DNA of 64,000 nucleotides. It comes from CAWBJP01 sp044867425 (lineage in GTDB: Bacteria > Actinomycetota > Acidimicrobiia > IMCC26256 > BP-133). The stretch lies in the NCBI GenBank assembly GCA_044867425.1, contig JBIOUX010000051.1:1-64000 (forward strand), given 5' to 3'. This document shows positions 46,684 through 56,100 of the stretch, piece by piece (position 1 is the first letter of the stretch; every line of letters starts with the position of its first letter). A model generated the notes under the pieces. That model made no database searches. It was given only the letters and a program-made list of their open reading frames with translations, and had not been told where the DNA came from. A program made the translations under genes and the position numbers.

Positions 46684-49600
46684 TCACAGAACCCAGACCA
46701 CCGGGAGGCGGGGGTCGGGGGTGTAGCAGCAGTACGTCCCGGTCTTCACCGTCGTCGAGAGCAACAGCCCCAGATCGGCGTCGTGTTCGGCGATCCGGCT
46801 GATGGCGCCGGCCAGGGCCTTTCGGACGCTCACCCGGGCCCGTTCAGCCGGCGCCGCTGCAGGACGGTCGCGTCCGCCGAGGCCAACGGCGGCCGCCAGC
46901 TGGCGGGTGAGGGCTTCGAGCTCCATCTCGGCCCGGGCCGCCCGGTCGGGATCGTTCCATGAACGGGCCTCGTCGATCTCTTCCTGGAGCTCGCGGACCC
47001 GCCGGCGGTAGGCCGCCTTCGCTTCGCTGTCGAGGATCGGTCCGGCATCGCCCCGGTCGACCGGCCCGCCGCCCTGGGCGGCAGCCACGAGATCGAGGAC
47101 GTGCACCTCGCGGCCGGGATCGGCCAGCAGGCGAGCCAGGTACGCGAGCCCCTTGCTGGCGGGAAGCTCGAATCGGACGTCGCGGTAGCCCACGACCCAC
47201 TGCTTCCCCGCCCGGCGAAGCGTTGCCGTCTTTGGCTTCGGGACCGGCGGTCCGGGGACTGTCGAGGGGTCCCTGTCAAGCTCGCGGAGTCCGAAAACGA
47301 CCGACTCGGCGGGCGACAACGCCCTCCCCCACTCCCATTCGGAAGCAAACTCGGCGGGCCCGAGGAGGTCGATCAACCGGGCATGGCACCGTTCCAGGTC
47401 CGGGGACACGGTGCGGACATCGGATGTCTCGTGCGATGCCTCCCGCACCCCCTGGCTCGCCCCCAGGAGCCGGGCCACCGATATCGGACGCCCGCAGACC
47501 TCCTGGACCAGGGCGGTGATCTCCAACGAGTCGGCCAGGAAGGCTCGTCCGCCGGTGTTCCTCAACACTGCCAGCAGCTCCCGCAACGTCTCATGGGCGC
47601 TCGCCCAGCGGCGGATAAGAACGGCGACCTCGGTGGCGCGGACCAGAGACATCACCAGGATGGTCTGCAGTCCGAGGCGGCGAGCCGCGGCGATGCCCTC
47701 CTTGGCGTAGGCCTGGGCCCGGTCGGCGTCGCCGGCCAGGGCGGCGAGCTGCGCCAGACCGCCCAAAGCGTGGGCCATCAGGTTCTCGCCGGCGCTGGGA
47801 CGTCCCCGCTCCAGAGCCGACTTGAAGGAGCGGGTTGCCTGGGGATGATCGCTGCGCGCCACAGCCACCCAGCCGAGCATCATCTCGCACCACGCCATAC
47901 CGTCCGAGGACCCGACGGCCCGGAAGCGGTTGTGGGCATCGTGCAGATGCTGGCTGGCCCGCTCGACATCACCCTGGTGGAGCAGGCGGGCGCCCACGAA
48001 GAAGGCGCCGACTCCAGCTTCTCCCTCATCGCCCGCCTCGATGGCCAGGGTCAGAGCTTCACTGTGGAGGGCGAGCGAGCGGTCGAACTCTCCTTGTTGA
48101 TCCAGGAGAAAGCCGAGGCCGTTCATGACCCGGACCCGGACCCGGCTGCGCGTCTGAGGATTGAGCGCCAAGGCCTGTTCGAGTCTGGCGCGGCCCTCGC
48201 CGAAGTGGCCGGCCAGCACCCAATGATTGCTGAGCGTGGCGACGATGTGCAGGCCGGCGTCGGCATCGTCATGGGCCAGCGACCACTCCAGCGCGGCCCG
48301 CAGATTGTCGTAGGAGAGATCGAACCGCCTGAGCCAGCGACCCTCGGCGAAGGGATCGCCGTCGAGATACGTGTCGGCCATCCGGAGGTAGTAGTCGCGA
48401 TGCGACCGGCGGACCTCATCCCTCGCGCCCGTTTCGGTGAGTTTCTCGTCCCCGTACTGGCGGACGGTCTCGAGGAGCCGATATCGCGCCTCGAGACCCT
48501 GACCGCGGACACCAACCAGCGACTTGTCGACCAGACGGGTGAGGAGGTCGAGGACATCCGCCCGGTCGATCGTCGTCCCGTCGGAGGTGACCGCCTCAAC
48601 GGCGTCGAGATCGAAGCTGCCGGCGAAGACGGAGAGGCGCTGGAGAAGGAGCCGTTCGGCCTCGGAAAGGAGGTCGTAACTCCAGTCCATGGTGGCTCGC
48701 AGCGTCTGCTGGCGGGGAGCCGCGGTCCGGGATCCGACCTTCAGGAGGCGGAAGCGGTCGTCGAGGCGGTCGGCCACCTGATCGGGGCTGAGGACCCGGA
48801 TCCGAGCCGCAGCCAGTTCGAGCGCCAACGGAATCCCGTCCAGCCGCCGGCAGATGCGGGTCACCGCCGAGGCGTTGTCGGGAGTGATGGCGAACTCGGG
48901 GTCAGCGGCGCGGGCTCGCTCGGAGAAGAGGCTCATGGCATCGCCGCCCAGCACCGCGTGGAGTGCGTCGTCCTCGGTGGGCGGCAAGGCCAGGGGCGGC
49001 ACCCGCCACGCGATCTCGCCGCCGATGGCGAGAGCCTCCCGGCTGGTGCACAGAACGGCCACCGCCGGGCCGCGCTGCAGGATGGCATCGCAGAGGACCG
49101 CCACGGCCTCGATCAGATGCTCGCAGTTGTCGAAGACCAGCAGCGTCGTCCGCCGCTCGAGATAGTCGCACAGGCCTTCGACCACCGCCTCGGGAGCCGT
49201 TCGAGCCTTGCTTTCGACCACGCCCAGCGCCCTTGCCGCCTGGGCGGCGACCATCGCCGCGTCGGCCAGCGGGGCCAGATCGATGAGGAAGACGCCATCC
49301 GGATAGGTCTCGAGCATCCCGGCTGCCACCTGCAGGGCCAGGCGGGTCTTGCCCACCCCGCCGACGCCGATCAGGGTGACCAGCCGGGAACCGGCCAGCA
49401 GGTCGCCGATCGCCGCCAGCTCCCGGTCCCGCCCGATGAAGGAGCTGGTGGCGACAGGCAGGTTGTGGCGGTGGGCGGCGAGTGATCGCAGTGCCGGGAA
49501 AGCAGCCGGGAGGGCGGGGTGGTCGAGCTGGAACACGCGCTCCGGTCGCGTCAGGTCGGCCAGGCGATGTTCGCCCAGGTCGCGGAGATCGGCCCCCGGA

Positions 49601-50079
49601 GGCAGCTCGTCCCTGACCAGCTCGGCGGTGACCAGGGAGAGAAGCGTCTGTCCGCCATGGGCTGTGGACAGCAGGCGGGCGGCCCGGTTGAGCGGCGGCC
49701 CGAAGAAGTCGCCGGCCCGCTGCTCGGCCACACCGGTGTGAATGGCCATGCGCACCCGAAGCGCCTCGGCCTCATGCCAGTCCTCGGCCTGGAGCGCGCA
49801 CTGGGCGGCCAGGGCCGCCTCGAGCGCGGCGGGAGCAGTCGAGAAGGCGGCACAGATCCCGTCGCCGGTGTGCTTGAACACCGTCCCCCCACTGTCCTTG
49901 ACGGCGCGGTGGACGAGCTCGTCGTGGCGGGCGAGGGAGATCGACATGGCACCGGGGTGGTCCTCCCAGGCGCGCGTGCTGGACTCGATGTCGGTGAACA
50001 GGAAGGTCACATGGGCGGTGGCGGAACGGGCCGGGAGGGTGCTGGTGGCCTCTCCCCCGTCCGGCTCCCCCGAGCGCAT
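46684..50079 (-). CDS. Adenylate cyclase-NB-ATPase-TPR regulator, copy B
   Basis: A 1131-residue protein. Residues about 22-190 are a class III nucleotide cyclase domain with VTFLFTDIESSTRAWE (metal Asp), VFKHTGDGICAAFS (second Asp and Lys) and NRAARLLSTAHGG. An NB-ARC-like ATPase follows: GVGGVGKTRLALQ (about 243), LLVFDNCEHLIEAV, LCTSREALAIGGE and RLDGIPLALELAAAR. Winged-helix and TPR-like repeats then lead to a C-terminal domain (FELPASKGLAYLARLL). No LuxR HTH is visible. The family is actinobacterial and presumably couples a signal to cAMP production. The ATG has a GGGGGAG site. Confidence 0.92.
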   Translation of the reverse strand: MRSGEPDGGEATSTLPARSATAHVTFLFTDIESSTRAWEDHPGAMSISLARHDELVHRAVKDSGGTVFKHTGDGICAAFSTAPAALEAALAAQCALQAEDWHEAEALRVRMAIHTGVAEQRAGDFFGPPLNRAARLLSTAHGGQTLLSLVTAELVRDELPPGADLRDLGEHRLADLTRPERVFQLDHPALPAAFPALRSLAAHRHNLPVATSSFIGRDRELAAIGDLLAGSRLVTLIGVGGVGKTRLALQVAAGMLETYPDGVFLIDLAPLADAAMVAAQAARALGVVESKARTAPEAVVEGLCDYLERRTTLLVFDNCEHLIEAVAVLCDAILQRGPAVAVLCTSREALAIGGEIAWRVPPLALPPTEDDALHAVLGGDAMSLFSERARAADPEFAITPDNASAVTRICRRLDGIPLALELAAARIRVLSPDQVADRLDDRFRLLKVGSRTAAPRQQTLRATMDWSYDLLSEAERLLLQRLSVFAGSFDLDAVEAVTSDGTTIDRADVLDLLTRLVDKSLVGVRGQGLEARYRLLETVRQYGDEKLTETGARDEVRRSHRDYYLRMADTYLDGDPFAEGRWLRRFDLSYDNLRAALEWSLAHDDADAGLHIVATLSNHWVLAGHFGEGRARLEQALALNPQTRSRVRVRVMNGLGFLLDQQGEFDRSLALHSEALTLAIEAGDEGEAGVGAFFVGARLLHQGDVERASQHLHDAHNRFRAVGSSDGMAWCEMMLGWVAVARSDHPQATRSFKSALERGRPSAGENLMAHALGGLAQLAALAGDADRAQAYAKEGIAAARRLGLQTILVMSLVRATEVAVLIRRWASAHETLRELLAVLRNTGGRAFLADSLEITALVQEVCGRPISVARLLGASQGVREASHETSDVRTVSPDLERCHARLIDLLGPAEFASEWEWGRALSPAESVVFGLRELDRDPSTVPGPPVPKPKTATLRRAGKQWVVGYRDVRFELPASKGLAYLARLLADPGREVHVLDLVAAAQGGGPVDRGDAGPILDSEAKAAYRRRVRELQEEIDEARSWNDPDRAARAEMELEALTRQLAAAVGLGGRDRPAAAPAERARVSVRKALAGAISRIAEHDADLGLLLSTTVKTGTYCCYTPDPRLPVVWVL

Positions 50080-50116
50080 TGGCCCACTCCCCCGGTGCCC
50101 TCACGGGCCCATCGGT

Positions 50117-50128
50117 AGCGTATCCAAG
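50117..50128 (-). promoter_or_regulatory. Regulator B promoter element shared with regulator A
   Basis: The minus-strand 12-mer CTTGGATACGCT, with TACGCT as the probable -10, lies 38 bases upstream of the regulator B start. It is identical to the site at 45602-45613. Confidence 0.5.
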
Positions 50129-50196
50129 GTCCGCTCCGGCCACCCCGTCTTCCGCGACCGGTGCACGCCAATTCGCGGGCGTGCCACGATGGCGCC

Positions 50197-51522
50197 ATGG
50201 CCGGACAGCCGGCGGTCGCCAGGGTCGAAGCGGCGTTGCAGGCCATCGAGGAGACGCAGCCGCACCTGAACGCCTTCACCTCGGTGATGGCGGACGAGGC
50301 CCTCGCCCGGGCCCGGGAGCTGGACGGGAGTGAGCCCACGGGCCTGCTCCATGGCCTTCCCGTGGTGGTGAAAGACCTCTTCGACGTCGCCGGCGCCCCG
50401 ACGACGGGAGCCTGCGGGGCGTACGAAGGGCGGACCGCGGCCCACGACTCGGACGTGGTGGCCGCGCTGCGGGCGGCCGGGGCGGTCGTGGTGGCCAAGA
50501 CCAACCAGCACGAGCTGGGTGGCGGCGCCACCGGGCTCCTCTCCGCCTACGGGCCGACCTGGAACCCGTGGGGTGAGCGGCGGATCGCCGGGGGTTCGTC
50601 GTCGGGCTCGGCCGCCGCCGTGGCCGCCGGCGTCGTCCCTCTGGCCATCGGCTCCGACACCGGAGGGTCGATCCGGATCCCTTCCTCGTTCTGCGGGATC
50701 ACCGGGCTGAAACCGACCCATGGCCGGGTCAGCCTGCGGGGGGCCATGCCTTTCAGCCCGGGTTACGACACCGCCGGGCCCATGGCCCGCACGGCGACAG
50801 AGTGTGCGCTCGCCTTCCGGGTCCTGACCGCCGGTGGGCTCGTCCCGGCCCCGCCCGTGCGGGGCGTCGAGGGACTGCGGGTGGGCCTTCCGGCGCCGTT
50901 CTTCACGCGGGTGCATCCCGAGACGCGAGCCGCCACCGATCGGGCCGCCGCCCAACTGGAACAACTGGGGGCGGTGCTGGAACCCCTCGACGGGCCCGGG
51001 CCCGACGAAGGCTGGCTCGGCTTCCGCCATGTCTGGGCCGACCTGGCCCATCTGCACGCCGACATCGTGGGCGACGACCGGGTGTCCCCGGCCGTGGCGT
51101 CACTTCTCGAGACCGGCCTCCGCCTCACCGGCACCGAGTACGCCGCCACGCTGGCCCGGGCCCGGGCCATCCGCTCCGAGTTCGAGGATGCCTTCCGGCG
51201 CGTCGATGTCCTGCTGGCGCCGTGCACCCCCTACCCCGCCCCCCGAGCCGGCGACAAGGAGGTGGAGGTGGAAGGCGGGACGCTCGACGTCCACCGCGGG
51301 TCGCCATCCCGGCTCACCGTCCCGGTCAACGAATCCGGGCTTCCGGCCGTCGCCTTCCCGGTCGGTCTCTCGGCTGAGGGACTGCCGATCGGCGCCCAGC
51401 TCATCGGCCGCCCCTACGACGACGAGACGCTCCTCGCCGTCGTGGATACGTTCCAGAGGGCGACCCCCTACCACGAGGGCCGGCCCCCGGGATACGGGCC
51501 ATCCCCGTCAATCGTCGGATGA
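50197..51522 (+). CDS. Amidase-signature hydrolase
   Basis: A 441-residue amidase-signature enzyme. The Ser-cisSer-Lys triad is visible: Lys in VVVKDLFDVAGAPTTGA (about residue 58), cis-Ser in IAGGSSSGSAAAVAAG (about 133) and the nucleophile region GSDTGGSIRIPSSFCGITGLKPT (about 157). It resembles GatA-like or aryl/acyl amidases, but without gatB/gatC nearby it is more likely a stand-alone amidase. The start at 50197 (MAGQPAVARVEAAL) is preferred over 50161 because the extra residues look non-coding. It is divergent from regulator B. Confidence 0.9.
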   Translation: MAGQPAVARVEAALQAIEETQPHLNAFTSVMADEALARARELDGSEPTGLLHGLPVVVKDLFDVAGAPTTGACGAYEGRTAAHDSDVVAALRAAGAVVVAKTNQHELGGGATGLLSAYGPTWNPWGERRIAGGSSSGSAAAVAAGVVPLAIGSDTGGSIRIPSSFCGITGLKPTHGRVSLRGAMPFSPGYDTAGPMARTATECALAFRVLTAGGLVPAPPVRGVEGLRVGLPAPFFTRVHPETRAATDRAAAQLEQLGAVLEPLDGPGPDEGWLGFRHVWADLAHLHADIVGDDRVSPAVASLLETGLRLTGTEYAATLARARAIRSEFEDAFRRVDVLLAPCTPYPAPRAGDKEVEVEGGTLDVHRGSPSRLTVPVNESGLPAVAFPVGLSAEGLPIGAQLIGRPYDDETLLAVVDTFQRATPYHEGRPPGYGPSPSIVG

Positions 51523-52167
51523 CCGAAGCCGCTGGGCCTGGATCATGGCGGCGCGGGTGGCGTGGCTGGACCGGCCGGCATCGTCCGGCCATACCGGCGC
51601 CGCCCGCTCGGCTGCCTTGACCAGGAGCGCGCCATCGACAGTCACTGACGTCTCGGCGATCCCGAATTCGGGCCATTCGCAAACGAAACGCAGCTCACCC
51701 GGCCCGGGCAGGGGCCAGGCCCAGTAGTCCTGGGTCCACTCCCGGTCGGACCCCCCTCCTCCCCGTTCCTCGATCCCATGAGCCGGTTCCGTGGCGTCGG
51801 GCCAGTTCCGCCCCCAGAGGTCGAGATTGGTGGCACGGCCACCGTCCGGCCAGCCGACCCCGAAACGCAGCAGCTCGTCAGGAACCGGGCCCCGGTCGGG
51901 GCGGCGGTGACGGTGCCAGAACATCTCGCGGTGCCGGCTCTTGAGCCGCACCGAACGATGCACCCAAGCCTGGAGGCTGAACTCGAAGCCGTCGGGGTAG
52001 GCGACCAGCCCCCGCACGACCACCGCAGCCTGGGGTGAACGGGCCACGACGAGCTCGACGGCGACGACGCCGCCGACCCAGGGCGCAGAGAGCGACCCGT
52101 CGAAGCCCTCATCGTCGGCCTCGTCGTCGTCCTCGTCCTCGGGAAATTCGGTATCGAAGAACCGCAT
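51508..52167 (-). CDS. Hypothetical protein with acidic N-terminus
   Basis: A 219-residue soluble protein. It starts MRFFDTEFPEDEDDDEADDEGF, followed by a beta-rich part (VVAVELVVARSPQAAVVVRGLV) and WP-containing loops (WPDGGRATNLDLWG, WAWPLPGPGELRFVCEWPEFGI). No family was recognised. Its 3' end overlaps the amidase end by 15 bases. No clear ribosome site precedes the ATG. Confidence 0.6.
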   Translation of the reverse strand: MRFFDTEFPEDEDDDEADDEGFDGSLSAPWVGGVVAVELVVARSPQAAVVVRGLVAYPDGFEFSLQAWVHRSVRLKSRHREMFWHRHRRPDRGPVPDELLRFGVGWPDGGRATNLDLWGRNWPDATEPAHGIEERGGGGSDREWTQDYWAWPLPGPGELRFVCEWPEFGIAETSVTVDGALLVKAAERAAPVWPDDAGRSSHATRAAMIQAQRLRSSDD

Positions 52168-52258
52168 GAAAGGACAGTACCGACGGGTTGTTCCGGCCCC
52201 AACCGAATGAACTTCCGCCCGCTGGGCAGCGCGGCGCGGACGCTACCCTTGGAAGCAA

Positions 52259-52295
52259 CGGGGAGTGGCGCAGTGGTAGCGCACCTGCTTTGGGG
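52259..52295 (+). repeat. Left attachment repeat: 5' half of tRNA-Pro(TGG)
   Basis: These 37 bases are identical to the first 37 bases of the tRNA-Pro gene at 60898, from the acceptor stem through the anticodon loop, and then diverge. A TACCCT -10-like box lies 9 bases upstream, probably the original tRNA promoter. It is not a functional tRNA. It marks the left end of the integrated element. Confidence 0.9.
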
Positions 52296-52634
52296 CTAGC
52301 GGACGCTGGAACGCTGTGCTGACCTGCGTTTTCCCTGTTCAGATGGGAGCGGAAGTCGCCGAGTTATGTGCGCTCCGCGAGCAGCCAAGCGCACGAATCC
52401 CTCGGCTACCTGTTGGCGCTCGACCTCGATTCCTGCTTCGGCAAGGGCCACGTCGAGCGCGGGGAGAAGCTTGCCGACCGCCTCCGGACCGGTGGCGAAG
52501 AAGTCCAGATCCTCCGTCTGGCGCTCGACGTCGCCTCTGGTGATCAGAGCCGCTCCGCCGGCGAGGGCAAACTCGGCTGCCTCGGGCAGCCCTGAGACGA
52601 TGGCGGCGACGCGCTCCTGAAGTGGGCTGAGCAC
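52296..52634 (-). pseudogene. AbiEii-type nucleotidyltransferase, truncated at the left element end
   Basis: A GTG start at 52634 shares a base with the upstream gene's stop (TAGTG). The N-terminal 85 residues look like a nucleotidyltransferase of the AbiEii/AbiGii toxin type: FALAGGAALITRGDVERQTEDLDFFA, then GFVRLAARG. The rest is off-family, and the stop codon directly abuts the 37-bp repeat. Family members are usually over 200 residues, so this 112-residue form is truncated. Recombination at the element end is the likely cause. Confidence 0.7.
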
Positions 52635-52930
52635 TACAGCTCAAGGCCACGGTGCTGCCGGAGCCAGGCCGCCCACGCCCGCCGGACCCACGGCGAGAGG
52701 TAGAGCCGGGGCCAGAGCACCACGAGCTTGTCCACATCGATGAATCGACGGACGTCGTCCTCGGTGCCCTCGGTGAGCACGATCTCATAGACGTGGGCCA
52801 GCTGGGTGGAATCGTCGAGATCCCACTCCTGATCCGGACCGCGCCCGCTCCAATACACGTGGAGGGGAATCCGGACCCGCCCGGATGCCTTGGGAGCCGA
52901 GCGATCGTCGACGTCGTCAGGGATGGCCAC
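52634..52930 (-). CDS. Partner gene of the truncated nucleotidyltransferase
   Basis: A 98-residue protein starting with GTG at 52930, with GGGAGG 8 bases upstream. It contains HVYWSGRGPDQEWDLDD, YEIVLTEGTEDDVRRFIDVDKLV and WAAWLRQHRGLEL. It overlaps the nucleotidyltransferase start by one base, so the two are coupled, as in toxin-antitoxin or abortive-infection pairs. Its own role, as antitoxin or accessory protein, is inferred from position only. Confidence 0.65.
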   Translation of the reverse strand: MAIPDDVDDRSAPKASGRVRIPLHVYWSGRGPDQEWDLDDSTQLAHVYEIVLTEGTEDDVRRFIDVDKLVVLWPRLYLSPWVRRAWAAWLRQHRGLEL

Positions 52931-53153
52931 GGGACGGGCCTCCCACCCGTGCAATGGCCTCGACTGGCCAGTCGTCGTTTCCGCTCGATCCACGTTTTCC
53001 AGCGTACCGGCCGGGCGCACCAACAAGGACGACGACGCCTGTCGGAACGTAAGCCGTGTGACTCGACGCAGGCCGGCCGTCAGGGTATGACGACCTTGAA
53101 GGTGGGGCTCGTCTCTACCTGCCCGAAACCATCGTCCTCAGGGAGCGCCGGCC

Positions 53154-56100
53154 ATGGTTCAAGTCGGAGGGGGACACGCGCACGTGGAGTTCCCCCGGGT
53201 GGTGAGCGGGCTTCAATGTTGGGTCGGTGCCCGCTGGGTGCCGGTACGATCGCCCTCCGTGGCGGTGGCCGCGGGCGAGTCGTGGATGTGGGCGGGGAGG
53301 CTGCGCCTGGCGAGCGAGGTGCTCGATCGGGAGGCTCGGTGGCTGGGCTCCGATGTGAGCGGCCCGTTCTCGATGGTGGTGCGGATGGCGGCGTCGGATG
53401 TGTGGGGCGGGCCGTTCGCCGAGCAGCTGCAGGGGACGATCCGCTTGTTCGACCGGCACCTTGAGCCTTGGGTTGAGCACCTGGGCCGGTTCGAGCGTGC
53501 ATTGGAGGACGCGGCCCGGGAGGCGGAGGTCGCGGCGCGGGCCGAGGCGAGCGGGGTGGCGGCGCCGTTCGACCTCGAGGGCGTGCTGGCCCGTTGGCGG
53601 CTGTGGCCGCCGGCGCCGTGGCCGTTGGACCCGGGTTGGGCGGCACCGGGTGGGCGCCCCGCCACCTTCGTGTGGGTCTATCCGGAGCGGGCCCGCCAGT
53701 TGGCGGAGGGTCTCCGCCAGGTCGCCCAGCAGCTGCGGGCGTGCCGGAACCGGCTGGGGAACGGGTTGGCGCCGCTCAGGATCGACGCCCCTCCCTGCTT
53801 CGAGCCGTTGGCGGGCGGCGCCGAGGCGGTGGCCGCCGAGGTGGACCGCCGGGTGGCGGCCCTGGAGGAGGCAGACCGCCGGGTGGCGGGCTCTTTCGGT
53901 GAGCTGGGGGCGGGTTTGGGGTTCCCGGGGGCACTGGCCCCGCCGCCGCACACGAACCCTGCGGACCCGTTGGGTTCGGCCGTCCCGGGCGCCTCCCTAC
54001 CGGTTGGTGCCGGCCCGGGGCGCCAGCCCACGCAGGCCACCGAGGCCGACCCGGTGTCGGTGGCCACGGGCAACTGCCGCCACGAGGCTGTCGATGTGGC
54101 CATGGGCGGGCGGGGGCTGCCCACCATGTTCGTCCGCACCTACAACAGCCTCCGGGCGGGTGAGAACGGGCCGCTGGGCTTCGGCTGGTCGACGAACCTG
54201 GGCGCCTTCCTGCGCGTCGAGGAGGCGGCCGTCGCCGTCTGCTCGGGCGACGGCCGGGACGAGCACCACCGCCGGGAGCCGTCGGGGGCGCCTGCCGCCC
54301 CTACGGGTTCGAGAGGCCGGTTGGAGGTCGACGGGGACGGCTTCGTCCTGCGTCACGACGACGGCACCGTGTCTCGCTTCGACGGATCGGGCCGGCTGCT
54401 CGGGATGGCGGACCCGGCCGACAACGAGACCCTCCTCGACTACGAGGCGGGAAGGCTCACCCGGGTGGTTGACCCGGCCGGACGAGAGACCTGCCTCGAG
54501 CATGACCGAACCGGGCGGATCACGGCGATGGTCGACGGCCTCGGCGGGCGGTTCGAGTATCGCTACGACCGCCGCGGTGACCTGGTCGGCGTCACCGACG
54601 CCAGCGGGGGGGAGTGGTCGTACCGCTACGACGAGGCCCACCGGCTGACGGCGATCACCGACCCGGAAGACCGGACCGTCGTCACCAACGTGTACGACCG
54701 GGCCGGCCGGGTGGTCGAGCAGCGCGACGGGGCAGGAAGCCTCTGGCGCTACGTGTATGGGTCGGGGCGGACGGTGGTCACCGACCCGCTCGGCCACAAG
54801 AGGAGCTACCAGCACGACGCCCGGTTCCGCACCGTTTCCGTGACCGACCCGCTCGGAGCGATCACCCGCTTCGCCTGGGACGACCACGACCGCCTGGTCG
54901 CGGTGGTCGACCCCGCCGGGGGGCGGCTGACCTTCGCCTTTGACGAGCGGGGCAACCTCGTGGAAGCCACCGGGACGGGAACCGACCCGGTGCGTTTCGA
55001 GTGGGACGACCACGACAACCTGACCGCGGTGGTCGCCGCCACCGGGGAGCGGGCCACCCTGTCCTACGACGAGGTGGGCCGGCCGGTGCGCTTCGTCTCC
55101 CCCGCCGCGGTGGAGACCCACTGGTCGTGGCGGCCCGACGGGCTGCTCGAAGCCGTCACCGAAGGGGACGGCGGCACGACCCGGTACGGCTACGACGACG
55201 CCGGCCATCTGGCGTCGGTCACCGACCCGCTGGGGGCGACCACCACCGTGCGCTTCGACCGGGCGGGCCGGCCCGCTTCCGAGGTCCACCCAGGCGGAGC
55301 CCACACCGCCTTCGCCTGGGACGCCATGGGCCGCCTGGTCTCCGTCACCGACGCGCAAGGAGCGGTCACCCACCTCGAGTACGACCGCTCGGGTCTCCTG
55401 GTGGCAGTGACCGACGGGCTCGGCCGGACGACGCGCTACGCCTACGAGGAGCGGGGCCTGCTCGCCTCCGTCACCGATCCCCTCGGGCGGGTCACCACCT
55501 TCGCCTACGACGCCTGCGGCCGTCTGGCGGCACGCAACGACCCCCGGGGAGTCACGGTGCACTACGGGTACAACCCGGCCGGGCGCCTCGTGGGGATCGA
55601 AGCGCCGGGGCTGGAGCCCATCTCCTTCACCTGGGACCCGGCCGGGCGGCTCACCTCCGTCGCCGACGGCACCGGCACCACCAGTTTCGACTGCGGCGAC
55701 GCCGGCCGCCCCGTCGTCGAACGCCACGACCGCAGCGGGATCGGCCTCGCCCACGCCTACGACCGCCTCGGCCGTCGGGTCCGCCTGGAACTTTCTCGCC
55801 ACGGCCAGCCCCTCGCCGCCTGGGTCTACGGCTACGACCCCGACGGGCGGCTCACCCGGGTCGTCGACCCCGCCGACGGCGAGACCCACCTCGCCTACGA
55901 CCCGGCCGGGCGCCTGGCCGAGGTGGCCCACCCCAACGGCGTCACCACCACCTGGAGCTACGACCTTGCCGGCCAGCCCGCCGCCCTCACCGTCACCGGA
56001 CCGGCCGGCACCCTCTCCGACTGGGCCGTCGTCCACGACGCCGACGGCAACCGCACCGGGGCGGTCCGCCACACCGGAGCTCGTGGCCGTACCGACACCG

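Noticed and set aside
52259..52330. A second functional tRNA-Pro gene
   Set aside because: Only the first 37 bases match; the 3' half of the anticodon stem, the T arm and the acceptor 3' strand are absent.
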